From an uncultured Kiritimatiellota bacterium (GTDB lineage: Bacteria; Verrucomicrobiota; Kiritimatiellia; RFP12; UBA1067): a stretch of 37,635 nt of DNA. Position 1 is the first letter of the stretch. The number at the start of each line of letters is the position of its first letter. Both the position numbers and the translations under genes were made by a program. Positions 23,314 to 32,602 of the stretch are shown here, one piece after another. The notes under the pieces were generated by a model. That model was not told the DNA's origin. It searched no databases and was given only the letters and a program-made list of their open reading frames with translations. The stretch is from assembly GCA_934675625.1 (NCBI GenBank), contig CAKURH010000028.1, positions 1 to 37,635 of the forward strand. The letters run 5' to 3'.

Positions 23314-24158
23314 CCTACTGTACAGACAAAGTGGCGGTCGTCACGGGCGCGGGCGGAACGCTCTGCCGCGCGATCGCAATTGACCTCGCGCGTTCGGGCG
23401 CGAAAGTCGTGTTGATCGGGCGCACCGTGTCCAAGCTGGAGGCGACGGCCGCCGAGATCGCGGCGTTCAAGGGCGTCTGCCGCGTCGAGCCGGGCGACGT
23501 CACGGACGAGGCGGCGATGCAGGCGATCGCCGACCGCGTGGCGGCGGACTGGGGGCCGTGCCGCTTCCTCGTCAACGGCGCGGGCGGCAACAACGTGAAG
23601 GCGATGCCGACGCGGCTCAGGTTCAGCGCGGCCGACTTCGCGCCGACGGCGGACTTCGCGACGGATCGCGGCTTCTGGGACATCGACCTCGCGGCGTTCA
23701 GGTCCGTCCTGGAGGTCAACACGCTCGGCACCGTGATCCCGAGCCGCATCTTCGGCCTCCAGATGGCGAGGGCCGGCGGCGGCGCGATCCTCAACTTCGG
23801 TTCGATGAACACGTACCGTCCCCTGACGCGCGTCGCGCCGTACGCGATGAGCAAGGCGGCGATCGCGAACTGGACGATGTTCTTCGCGCAGTACATGGCG
23901 CCGGCGAAGGTGCGCGTCAACGCCGTCGCGCCGGGCTTCTTCGTGAACGAGCGCTCGCGCCAGTACCTGATGACGCCGGACGGCGGGCTCTCCGCGCGCG
24001 GCGAGCAGGTGATGGCCCACAGCTGCATCAGGCGCTTCGGCGAGGCGGAGGAGCTGCTGGGCTGCGTGAACTGGCTTCTCGACGACGAGAGGGCCGGCTT
24101 CGTGACGGGCATCACCGTCCCCGTCGACGGCGGCTTCCTCGCCAACGCGGGGGTGTGA
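23310..24158 (+). CDS. SDR-family oxidoreductase, probable fructuronate reductase (D-mannonate oxidoreductase)
   Basis: The protein has 282 residues. It is a classical short-chain dehydrogenase: nucleotide motif VTGAGGTLCRAIA (last Gly of TGxxxGxG replaced by Cys), NGAGGNN, and the catalytic Ser-Tyr-Lys in NFGSMN..APYAMSKAA. The C-terminus GITVPVDGGF is typical. Location between uxaC and uxuA points to reduction of fructuronate to mannonate with NAD(P)H, the job done by SDR-type UxuB in Bacillus-like operons. An alternative is a related keto-uronate such as tagaturonate. Start is ATG 23310 overlapping the uxaC stop. Confidence 0.88.
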   Translation: MTYCTDKVAVVTGAGGTLCRAIAIDLARSGAKVVLIGRTVSKLEATAAEIAAFKGVCRVEPGDVTDEAAMQAIADRVAADWGPCRFLVNGAGGNNVKAMPTRLRFSAADFAPTADFATDRGFWDIDLAAFRSVLEVNTLGTVIPSRIFGLQMARAGGGAILNFGSMNTYRPLTRVAPYAMSKAAIANWTMFFAQYMAPAKVRVNAVAPGFFVNERSRQYLMTPDGGLSARGEQVMAHSCIRRFGEAEELLGCVNWLLDDERAGFVTGITVPVDGGFLANAGV

Positions 24159-24193
24159 GGGGGCGAAGGAAAAGGGAAGAGGGAGGAAATAAG

Positions 24194-25225
24194 GTGAAAC
24201 TTGTCGAATTCGTTCCGCCCGTGAAGCATCCCCTCTGGACGCTCTGCCGCCAGATGGGGATCACGGACGTCGTCGTCAAGGTCCATCCGGCCTTGACGGG
24301 GCTGCCCGACCCGTGGCGGCACGCGACGCTCAAGAAGGTCGTCGACGGCCTCGCCGCCGAAGGGCTTCACGTCGTCGGCCTTGAGGGCGACCCCTTTGAC
24401 ATGACGCCAATCAAGCAGTTCGGCGAGGCCGCGCCTCTCGTGTCCCGTGCGGCGGCCGCGAGCCCGCAGGTCACCGCCGCCGACCGCGAGAGAGCCCTCG
24501 CCCGCTACCGCGAGCTTCTCGAGTCGATGGCCGCGCTCGGCATCGGCCTCCTCTGCTACAACTTCATGGTCGGCCCCGGCTGGTCGCGCACGGGCGTGCG
24601 CGCCGTGCGCGGCGGGGCCCTCGCCACCTATTTCAACAAGGCCGAATACGAGGCGTCTCAACTCGCAACCCCCAACTCTCTCCGCCTCGCCGCCGACCAG
24701 GTCTGGGCCAATTACGAGTGCTTCGTCAAGGCCGTGATGCCGACGGCGGAGAAGGTCGGCGTGCGCATGGCGCTGCACCCCGACGACCCATGCCTGCCGT
24801 CGCTCGGCGGCTACGCGCGCATCTTCGGCTCGGTCGCGGACTACGACCGCGCCTACGCGCTCTATCCTTCGCCGTCGAACGCCGTCACCTTCTGCCAGGC
24901 GAACTTCAAGCTCATGGGCGCCGACCTCATCGCGGCGGCGCGGCACTTCGGCCCGCGCATCGCGTTCATCCACATGCGCGATGTCGAGGGCGACAAGACC
25001 GACTTCACCGAGCTATTCCATGACCAGGGATCGACCGATCCGTTCGCGCTCATGCGCACCTACCGCGCGCTCGGACTTGACGTGCCGGTGCGCGGCGACC
25101 ACGTGCCGGAAATGGCGGGCGACCGTCTGCTCGCGCCCGACGCCGTGCCCGGGTATTCCGTCCTCGGCCGCCTTTTCGCCGACGGCTACCTGAAAGCCCT
25201 CCTGAAAGGAGCCGAAGTTGCGTAG
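24194..25225 (+). CDS. uxuA: Mannonate dehydratase
   Basis: The protein has 343 residues from GTG 24194, with GGGAGGAA about six bases upstream. It dehydrates D-mannonate to 2-keto-3-deoxygluconate, a metal-dependent TIM-barrel reaction. Marks are LLCYNFMVGPGWSRTG, MALHPDDPCLPSLGG (the usual HPDDPP with C), FCQANFKLMG, IAFIHMRDVEG and VRGDHVPEMAGD. Together with uxaC and the SDR gene it completes hexuronate to KDG. KDG kinase and aldolase are not in the window. The next gene starts inside its last codons. Confidence 0.93.
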   Translation: MKLVEFVPPVKHPLWTLCRQMGITDVVVKVHPALTGLPDPWRHATLKKVVDGLAAEGLHVVGLEGDPFDMTPIKQFGEAAPLVSRAAAASPQVTAADRERALARYRELLESMAALGIGLLCYNFMVGPGWSRTGVRAVRGGALATYFNKAEYEASQLATPNSLRLAADQVWANYECFVKAVMPTAEKVGVRMALHPDDPCLPSLGGYARIFGSVADYDRAYALYPSPSNAVTFCQANFKLMGADLIAAARHFGPRIAFIHMRDVEGDKTDFTELFHDQGSTDPFALMRTYRALGLDVPVRGDHVPEMAGDRLLAPDAVPGYSVLGRLFADGYLKALLKGAEVA

Positions 25226-27725
25226 GCTGTCGTTATTTGTCCTTCTTTGCTCCTCTGTCGGTTGCAGCCGTGCGCTTCCGCCGGTCGTCGGTCCTCTGCC
25301 CTGCCGCGAGGCGATGACGGACCTCGCGGCGGACGCGGAGATCCTCGTGCGGTCGAACGGCGGCCTCTTCACGCATTGGGGCGGCAGCGCGGGCGCCCGG
25401 CCCGTCTCGGCCCCGACGGCCGTCTGGGTCGAGACGGACATGGCGACCAATGGCCTTGCCGTGCTGACGCTGGTGGAGAACAAGGGCCATCGTCCCTCGA
25501 ATTTCTTTGTCTCCACGAGTCGCTGGGAACGGGTCACGCGCTTTGAGCCCAACGTGCCGGCTGGACTCGCGGTCAAGTTCTTCTCGGTGAAGTTCGTCGC
25601 CGAGAAGCCGTTTGACGAGCGGCGGCTCCATGTCCTCTCCGTCACGGGCGAAGTGCCGGAGACGGCGGCCGGCGCCTGCAAGGTCGATGTCGAGACAGGC
25701 CGCGACGTGCGGACCGTCTACGACGGCGACCCGGCCCCGGCCGTGACGTTGGCGAACGCCGCGCCGCAGGCGCTGGCGTGGACTGGCGAGATCCGCCTCG
25801 CCGACGCCTTCGGGCGCGAGGTGAAGATGCCCGTGGACGTGACGGTCCCGAGTCAGGGCCGCGCGCGGATCCCCGTCCCGTGGCCGCTGCCGGCGCGCGG
25901 CTGGTGGGGCGTGACGGCGGCAATCGCCGGGGCGGACGGCTCGTCGGCGACGTCGACGGCCTCCTTCGCCTGGCTTGACCGGCACGACGTGACGCCGCCG
26001 CTTGCGCCCGGCAAGTTCCGCATCGGCCTCCAGTGGCACAACGGACGCCTGACGGACCGTCTCGTCGGTCGGACGTTGGACGCGGTCGTCCGCTGCGGCG
26101 CCAAGCTGGTGCGCACGGGCCTCGGTTCGCGCCGCTACGTCCACAAGGGGCCGGGCCAGTACGACTGGGCGAAGACGGACGAGCTTGTCGCGGCCCTGTC
26201 GGCGCGCGGCCTTGCCGTGAACGCCACCGTCTGGAGCACGCCGCCGTGGGCCGAGTCGCCCATCGACCGGATCTGCCGCCATCCGGAGCATCCGCTCGTC
26301 TCGCGGGCGCATGCGCGCATCTGCGGCATCCCGACGGACCTTGCGCTCTGCGAAGACTACTACGCCGCGCTGGCCGCGCGCTACGGCGAGCGGATCGCCT
26401 ACTACGAAATCGGCAACGAATGGGACCTTTACAATTTCTACCCGGGGACGACCGAAGACGCCGTGACGATCCTGAAGACCTGCTTCAGGGGGCTCAAGCG
26501 CGGGAATCCGCGCTGCGTCGTCGCGCCGTGCGGCTGGGCGCTGCCTGACGCGGGCGGACGCGACCACCGCCTGGCGGAGCGGTTCGTCAACTACGGCATC
26601 CAGGATCGCCTGCTCACGGAGGCGAAGGGCTTCTATGACGTCCATGCCGTTCACCTGCACGGCGGGTTCGCGAGCTTTCGCGAACGGGTGGTCGGCAAGT
26701 TCCTCCCGAACCGCCGGCGGATAGGCGTGAGCGTGCCGTGGTATGCGAACGAGACGGCGTCGTCGTGCGTGTTCGGCAACGAGATTTCCGTCGCGGAGGA
26801 CGTCTGGAAGAAAGTCCTTTTCGCCTGGGCCTACGGGGCGCGCGACTTCAGCTGGTACAACTTGCGCGCGACTGGCTGGGACCCGAAGGACTCCGAACAG
26901 GGCTACGGCATCGTCACGCCCGACTTCAGGCCCCGGCCGGCGTACGCGGCGTTCTCGGCCCTGACGGCCGTCTTCTCGGGCCTCGACTTCGTGCGGATCG
27001 TCCGAAGCGAAAGGGACGGTCTGGAGCTCTACGCCTTTGCGGACGCGCGCGACGCTTCGCGCGGGCTCGTCCTCGCCGGGTGGCGGAACCGTCGGCACGA
27101 CCGGGGCGCCGTGCGCGTCCGCACGGACGCGCCGTGCGCCGTGGCCGTCGACATGATGGGCAACCGGACGGCTCTTCCCGTTGCGTCGGGCGTCGTGTCG
27201 TGGGACATCTGCGACAAGCCGGGGGCGCTTGTCCTCACGGGCGCGACGGAGGCGACGCCGGTCGCGGAAGATTTGGACACTTCCGCCGGGGACGAGGCGT
27301 GCCTGACGGTCGGGACGGGCGACGTGCGCAGCCGCCCGCCGGACTACGTCGCCGCGTCCGCCGAGCAGGTCTGCTGTCCGTATGACGCGAACCCGGCGAC
27401 GGCCGACCGCACGTGGAAGGGCCCGGACGACTGCTCGCTCAAGGCCTGGCTGACGGACACGCCTGACGGGTTCGCGATCCATGCCGAGGTCACGGACGAC
27501 ATTCTCGCCCCGGGCGACTGCCTGAAGGTCGAGCTCGCCTACGGGGAGAGGACCGTAACGCGCACGGCGCCGTCGTCGGAAGCGCGTCGCCGGGGACGGG
27601 TGACGGTCTACGACGTCTCCTTCCCCGGACCGCGCCCGACGGCCGTCGCCGTGCGCGCCGAGGACGACGACGGGGCGGGCTTTGACCTCTGGATCGGGAC
27701 AGAGAGGCTTCTTCGCATTCGGTAG
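25218..27725 (+). CDS. Exported clan-A (GH39-like) glycoside hydrolase lipoprotein
   Basis: The protein has 835 residues. The start is TTG 25218, supported by AAAGGAG six bases upstream and a signal sequence right after it (LSLFVLLCSSVGC, lipobox Cys16). Residues about 20-255 look like beta-sandwich modules. Residues about 265-600 are a TIM barrel: E401 in YYEIGNEWDLYN fits the acid/base and E512 in PWYANETASS fits the nucleophile, the pattern of clan A (GH39/GH5-like). A C-terminal beta domain follows, with a terminal carbohydrate-binding-like segment from about residue 700. It should cut a polysaccharide or glycoside outside the cytoplasm. Its overlap with uxuA ties it to uronate use; the substrate is unassigned. 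Confidence 0.83.
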   Translation: MRRLSLFVLLCSSVGCSRALPPVVGPLPCREAMTDLAADAEILVRSNGGLFTHWGGSAGARPVSAPTAVWVETDMATNGLAVLTLVENKGHRPSNFFVSTSRWERVTRFEPNVPAGLAVKFFSVKFVAEKPFDERRLHVLSVTGEVPETAAGACKVDVETGRDVRTVYDGDPAPAVTLANAAPQALAWTGEIRLADAFGREVKMPVDVTVPSQGRARIPVPWPLPARGWWGVTAAIAGADGSSATSTASFAWLDRHDVTPPLAPGKFRIGLQWHNGRLTDRLVGRTLDAVVRCGAKLVRTGLGSRRYVHKGPGQYDWAKTDELVAALSARGLAVNATVWSTPPWAESPIDRICRHPEHPLVSRAHARICGIPTDLALCEDYYAALAARYGERIAYYEIGNEWDLYNFYPGTTEDAVTILKTCFRGLKRGNPRCVVAPCGWALPDAGGRDHRLAERFVNYGIQDRLLTEAKGFYDVHAVHLHGGFASFRERVVGKFLPNRRRIGVSVPWYANETASSCVFGNEISVAEDVWKKVLFAWAYGARDFSWYNLRATGWDPKDSEQGYGIVTPDFRPRPAYAAFSALTAVFSGLDFVRIVRSERDGLELYAFADARDASRGLVLAGWRNRRHDRGAVRVRTDAPCAVAVDMMGNRTALPVASGVVSWDICDKPGALVLTGATEATPVAEDLDTSAGDEACLTVGTGDVRSRPPDYVAASAEQVCCPYDANPATADRTWKGPDDCSLKAWLTDTPDGFAIHAEVTDDILAPGDCLKVELAYGERTVTRTAPSSEARRRGRVTVYDVSFPGPRPTAVAVRAEDDDGAGFDLWIGTERLLRIR

Positions 27726-27778
27726 TTTTCGTGAAACGATAAACTCGAGATTGACTCAACAGGAAAGGACTGCATGCC

Positions 27779-30262
27779 ATGCGGATGGACAAAGTGATGA
27801 TGACTCCTCTTGCGACAGTCGCCGCCTTCGTGAGCGTTGGCACGGCCTCGGCATGGGAGTATTCGTATTGGGATTCGACAGGTTCGGGAACTTGGTCGGA
27901 CGCGACGCGCTGGATCGACGGCAAGCTCCCGACCCAAACGGAGAACGTCAACATCCGGGACGCGGAGGCGTTCGCGACGGACGCGGATTTCGGCTTGATG
28001 ACGGGCTTGACGCGCATCCGGCTCTCGGGAGAGGCCGCTTCGCTGGACCTTCGCCTCGACGAAGACCATGAAGGGTCCTTCAACTCGCTTCAGCTCGAGA
28101 ACAGGGAGTCCACGACAAAGGCGACCGTCTACAAGTCCGGCACGGGCGTCTTCTCCCACACGAGCGGGGGACACGGCTTTTACTTCGACGCCTATTGCGT
28201 GACGAACGGCGAGCTGCGCCTGAGCTTCGTCGAAAGCCGGACGAACATGGTCTACGGCGCGTTTGCGCCGGGTCGGCTCGTCTTCAAGCGGAATGCGGAC
28301 ATCGCCGTCAAGGGGCTCGACGGTGACGGTGACATGAGCGCCTTCTACCCGCGCACGACCTTCTTGTGGGGCGATGTCGCCCACCAATGGGCCGACGAGA
28401 CGCCTTTCGTCTTTTCCGGCACGCTCGGCGCGAACATGAACCTGGTCGTCTGCGGCGGGCGCCATCACTTCACCGGCTTGACGTCCGAGAGCCTGGCGGT
28501 CCGCCTGCTGAACGGCGAGCTGGGCGTGGGGACGCTCGGCAGGAAAGGCGAGGCCGGCTCGGTCGGCTCGGCGCCGGCGCTGACGTTCGGCGGCTCCGCG
28601 ACGCTGCTCTATCTCGGCGCGGGCGAGACGACGGACAAGACGCTTGTCTTCGGCGCGGACGCCGCGGCGGCGACCGTCGACGCCGGCGCCCATGGCGGCG
28701 TCACCTTCAGCGGCACGTGGGATGCGTCAGCCGTCTCGGACCTGATGCTGACGCTCGCGGGCTCCAATACGGCGGACAGCGTGCTGGCCGCCGACCTCGC
28801 GGGCGCGTCGGGACGGCTCGCGCTCGTGAAGCGCGGCGTCGGCACATGGGACCTCGCGGCGGTCCCGCGCGCCGCGTGGGCGGGGCCGGTGCGGGTGGCG
28901 GAGGGCGTCCTCAAGGCGGCGTCGCTCGCGCCGCAGGGCGAGCCCTGCGCGCTCGGCACGGCGACCGGCCTGGGCGCCGGCGCGGCCCTGGAGCTGGGAA
29001 CGCCAACCACGACCGGCGCGGTGGCGTACACGGGCACGGCGTATGCGCAGGTGCGCGGCCGCGCGGTGACGGTCGCCGGCACGGGACGCCTGGTCGGGTC
29101 GGCGGCCGGCGGCGTCGTCAACTTCTTTGACGTGACGGCCGCCGGGACGGCGGGCGGCACGCTGGAGCTGGACGGCTCCGGCGCGTTCGACGGCGTCAAC
29201 GACGTCCGGTCCGGGGCCGGGCCCCTGGGGCTCGCGAAGGCCGGCGCGGGGACCTGGTCGCTGGGCGGCACGGTCGATGTCGTGCGGACGGACGTGAAGG
29301 AGGGGACGCTGGTCGTCAACAACGCGTCTGACCGCTATGCCTACTACCGCTTCACGGTGACGGAGCTCTGGGGCGGCCGACGCCTGCAGATCGGCGAGTT
29401 CGCCCTTTTCGACGCGGACGGCGCGCGCGTGAACGCGAACCTGGTCGTCGCCGACGAGAACGGCAAGCCGTATGCGCTGAATCCGGGCGAGGCGCAGGAC
29501 GACGGCGCGTTCGAATACAGGAACACCTCGCTGTCCAACCTGTTCGACGAGACAGCGGGCAATAGGTTCATCGACGGGAACTGCGCGAAGGCGCCGTCGC
29601 GGACGGACCCGAAGACCTGGCAGGCCTTCACGCTGCGCCTGGCGGCGGACGCGCGATCGGCGCGGTCCTATGACATTCAGGCCAGCCAGGGCTACAACCC
29701 CGACAAGCAGCCGGGCGACGCCTGGAACGCCAACCACATGTGCAACTTCGAGGTGCGCGGGTGGCGTGTCGAGGCGAGCGTCGACGGGCGCAGCTGGGCC
29801 TTGCTCGACGAGCAGTACCTGGACGGGCCGCCGCTGTCGGGAACGGGCCGTCGGTGGTACGCGGTCGATGCGACGGACGCGGACCGGAGCGAGCGGCCGG
29901 GCTACCTTTTCGGAAACGCGCTTCCGTTGTCCCCCGCCGTGTCGCTGGGCGTGGTCTCCGTCGCGGGAGGCGCGCGCCTCGTGGCGGACGCGCCCGTCGA
30001 GATCGCGGCCCTGCGCATTGACGCGACCTCGGCCGGCAGCCTGAGCAACGTCACGTTCGCGGCCTCAGGCACGCTGGACGTGACGGCCTTCGACGGCCAG
30101 ACGGAGACCCTGCCGCTGGCGTTTGCCGATGGCACGGATCTCGCGCCGCTGCTCAATTGGACGCTGAAACTCGACGGCGAGGTCTCGAACAAGTATCAGA
30201 TCGGCGTATCGGGCGGACAGGTGACGTTGCGGCGGCGCGGCTGCCTGTTCATTATCCGTTGA
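27779..30262 (+). CDS. Large exported beta-rich protein (autotransporter-repeat type) with discoidin-like domain and RRRG-type C-terminal tail
   Basis: The protein has 827 residues. A signal peptide ends near residue 24 (VGTASAW). The N-terminus (W-SDATRWIDGKLPTQTENVNI) matches the pattern at the front of the protein at 3-1700. Residues about 100-510 are Gly/Ala/Thr-rich strand repeats, including LVKRGVGTWDLAAV and LAKAGAGTWSLGGTVDV, typical of autotransporter-associated beta-strand repeats. Residues about 520-700 resemble a discoidin (F5/8-type) carbohydrate-binding fold (YYRFTVTELWGGRRLQIGEF; RGWRVEASVDGRSWALLDEQ). The protein ends GQVTLRRRGCLFIIR. It likely sits on the cell surface and holds glycan. 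ATG 27779 follows AGGAAAGGA. It lies inside the uronate/hydrolase run, 53 nt after the previous gene. Confidence 0.85.
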   Translation: MRMDKVMMTPLATVAAFVSVGTASAWEYSYWDSTGSGTWSDATRWIDGKLPTQTENVNIRDAEAFATDADFGLMTGLTRIRLSGEAASLDLRLDEDHEGSFNSLQLENRESTTKATVYKSGTGVFSHTSGGHGFYFDAYCVTNGELRLSFVESRTNMVYGAFAPGRLVFKRNADIAVKGLDGDGDMSAFYPRTTFLWGDVAHQWADETPFVFSGTLGANMNLVVCGGRHHFTGLTSESLAVRLLNGELGVGTLGRKGEAGSVGSAPALTFGGSATLLYLGAGETTDKTLVFGADAAAATVDAGAHGGVTFSGTWDASAVSDLMLTLAGSNTADSVLAADLAGASGRLALVKRGVGTWDLAAVPRAAWAGPVRVAEGVLKAASLAPQGEPCALGTATGLGAGAALELGTPTTTGAVAYTGTAYAQVRGRAVTVAGTGRLVGSAAGGVVNFFDVTAAGTAGGTLELDGSGAFDGVNDVRSGAGPLGLAKAGAGTWSLGGTVDVVRTDVKEGTLVVNNASDRYAYYRFTVTELWGGRRLQIGEFALFDADGARVNANLVVADENGKPYALNPGEAQDDGAFEYRNTSLSNLFDETAGNRFIDGNCAKAPSRTDPKTWQAFTLRLAADARSARSYDIQASQGYNPDKQPGDAWNANHMCNFEVRGWRVEASVDGRSWALLDEQYLDGPPLSGTGRRWYAVDATDADRSERPGYLFGNALPLSPAVSLGVVSVAGGARLVADAPVEIAALRIDATSAGSLSNVTFAASGTLDVTAFDGQTETLPLAFADGTDLAPLLNWTLKLDGEVSNKYQIGVSGGQVTLRRRGCLFIIR

Positions 30263-30291
30263 AGAAGACAGAAGGGCAAGGTGATCGAAAG

Positions 30292-32583
30292 ATGAGAAGC
30301 TTGACGTTTGCCGCGCTGTTCGTGATGCCGTTCGTGTGCGCGGCGGAACGGCAGGGCCCGTTTGGGGAGGGCGCGCCGAAGATGGAAATCGACGGCGTGC
30401 GGCGCGCGCCGGACCGGTCGGAGACGGCGGACGGGGTCCGTACCTGGCATTTCGGCCCGGTCACGTGGACATGGCGGACGCGACGCGACGGCGACTGGAC
30501 ATTCGTGGCGTCCGAGATCGCCAATCACGGCGCGCGCGACGTGAAGCTCGGTCGTTGCGACATCCTCGACGCGCAAGCCGGCGTCCTCGCCGGACGGCCC
30601 GGCGTGCGATTTCTCGACCTCCAGCGGCTCCAGCTGCGCCAGCGCACGGTACGCGCCGTCAGCGACCCGAAGGCCGCGCGCGACATCCCGATCCACGTCC
30701 AGTTCGCCGAGCCCGACGGCTCGTTCGCGCTGCAGTTCGGCTTCACCACGTTCACGACGCTGGAGACCTCGTGCCACTGGTCGGGCACGGGCGGCGTCGC
30801 GCGCGTCCGCGCCTCCGGCGCCTTCGAGGACTGGACGCTGAAGGCGGGCGCGGCGACGCCGTTCGAGGAGTTCGCCTATGCCGTCGGCCGCGATCCCCAC
30901 GCGCAGCTCGTCCGCTGGGCGACGCGCGTGGCGGAGAACTACCGCCCGCAGTTCATCCGCACGCCGCCGCTCGGGCTCTCGGGCGGCGCGTGGACCCATC
31001 TCGCGCAGGGCGGACCGGAAAACGCCGACGAGGCCAAGTTCAACAAGGCGGCGGCCCTGTCGAAGCTTCTGCCGGGCTACGGCTTCAGGTATTCCTGGAT
31101 CAGCAACTCCAACATCCCCGGCGGCAATCCCGGCGACTGGAAGGGCTGGAACCTCGCGAACCATCCTCTCGGGCGCGACGGCACGGCGAAGCGGTACGCC
31201 GACATCGGCTGGGTCATGGGCTCGTGGGCGGGGCCGTTCATGCTGAGCTCGGGGCTGACGGACATGACGGCGGAATTCTCGGACGCCCTCTACCGCAACG
31301 CGGACGGCACGCCCTGGGTCTTCAAGACGGCCTGGTCGCACGGCGACGCCGGCCGTCTGCCGCGCGCCAAGCGGCCGGCGATCTACGCGCTCGACCCGTC
31401 TGTCCCGAAAGTCGTCGCGAAGCTGGCGGACGACTTCGCCTACCTGCGCGCGCACGGCGTGCGCTACTACATGCTCGACTTCCTGCAGACGGGCCTGGCC
31501 TATGGCGGCGTCGGGCCGGACGCGCCGCGCTTCTCCGGCGCGGATGGCTCGCGCAGTCGCGTCGAGGCGTTTTGCCGGGCCATGCAGACGATTCGTGCGG
31601 CGGCAGGGCCGGACACGTACCTTCTGGGCTGTTCGGGCCCGACGTTCTGCTGCGTGGGGACGGTCGATGGCGTGCGGACGGCCGGCGACCTTGGCGAGGG
31701 ACGGAACATCCATCCGGACGCGTTCTTCTATCCGGCGAGTTTCGCGATCAACCGGATCGGCTTCTGGACGGGGCCCGAACGGTCGCTCTACAACACGGCG
31801 ACCTACTACACGCACGGACGGCTTTTCAACAACGACCTCGGCAACGTGCTGACGGTCGGCGAGCCGCTGCCGCTCGAGCACGCCCGCGTCAGCGCGGCGA
31901 TCCACGCCTTTGCGGGCGCGTCGTCCATGTTCGGAGACGACCCGCGCGACATCACGCCCGAGCGGCTGGCGCTCGTGACGGCGACTTTCCCGCGCGAAGG
32001 CACCCCCGCCGTCCCGGAGGACCTCTTCACGGGCGAGCCGGGCGAGCCGCCGTCCGTCCTGCGGTACGATTTCGCGGACGCGAGCGTCTTCGCCGTTGTC
32101 AACATGGGCCCGTCGCCGATTCGGCGGACGCTGCGCCGCAGGGGCGTCTTCGTCCTCTTCGACTATTTTGACGCGCGGATGCGCAACCGGCACCGCGACG
32201 AAGTCGCCGTCACGGTGCCGCCCGAATCCGTCCGAATCTACCGTCTGGTCGATTGCCGCAAGACGCCGCAGGTGATCGGCACGTCGAGCGCGTTCACGGG
32301 GCGCGATGCCGCCGGCGCGTGGGACGCGGCGTCCGGGACGCTCGCCGTGACGGTGAGGCGGCCGCGGCGCGAGCGCGGCGTCGTCTACCTCTTCGCGCCG
32401 CCCGGCTGGCATCTCGCGGACACCCGCCAGGGGCGGATCGGCAAGGACGTCAATACCGAGGAACTTGTCGTCGCCGTTCCGTTCGAGACGGACAACGCGG
32501 GAGTCTGGGAGAGGCGGATCCTCTTTGAACGCCATGCGCTGAAGGAGTCCGACGTCCGCAACGAAGCGGATCGCTTCGGCTGA
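30292..32583 (+). CDS. Exported GH36-like (clan D, alpha-galactosidase type) glycoside hydrolase
   Basis: The protein has 763 residues from ATG 30292, 29 nt after the preceding stop. Signal peptide MRSLTFAALFVMPFVCAAE. Residues about 25-215 form an N-terminal beta-sandwich; residues about 220-560 form a TIM barrel. D396 in YYMLDFLQTG fits the nucleophile and D466 in RTAGDLG the acid/base, the clan D arrangement of GH27/GH36, and the last 200 residues form beta domains. It probably removes alpha-linked side sugars such as galactose from polysaccharide outside the cytoplasm. A second GH36-type gene begins at 36788. Confidence 0.82.
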   Translation: MRSLTFAALFVMPFVCAAERQGPFGEGAPKMEIDGVRRAPDRSETADGVRTWHFGPVTWTWRTRRDGDWTFVASEIANHGARDVKLGRCDILDAQAGVLAGRPGVRFLDLQRLQLRQRTVRAVSDPKAARDIPIHVQFAEPDGSFALQFGFTTFTTLETSCHWSGTGGVARVRASGAFEDWTLKAGAATPFEEFAYAVGRDPHAQLVRWATRVAENYRPQFIRTPPLGLSGGAWTHLAQGGPENADEAKFNKAAALSKLLPGYGFRYSWISNSNIPGGNPGDWKGWNLANHPLGRDGTAKRYADIGWVMGSWAGPFMLSSGLTDMTAEFSDALYRNADGTPWVFKTAWSHGDAGRLPRAKRPAIYALDPSVPKVVAKLADDFAYLRAHGVRYYMLDFLQTGLAYGGVGPDAPRFSGADGSRSRVEAFCRAMQTIRAAAGPDTYLLGCSGPTFCCVGTVDGVRTAGDLGEGRNIHPDAFFYPASFAINRIGFWTGPERSLYNTATYYTHGRLFNNDLGNVLTVGEPLPLEHARVSAAIHAFAGASSMFGDDPRDITPERLALVTATFPREGTPAVPEDLFTGEPGEPPSVLRYDFADASVFAVVNMGPSPIRRTLRRRGVFVLFDYFDARMRNRHRDEVAVTVPPESVRIYRLVDCRKTPQVIGTSSAFTGRDAAGAWDAASGTLAVTVRRPRRERGVVYLFAPPGWHLADTRQGRIGKDVNTEELVVAVPFETDNAGVWERRILFERHALKESDVRNEADRFG

Positions 32584-32602
32584 AAAAAACGAAAGGATCG
32601 TG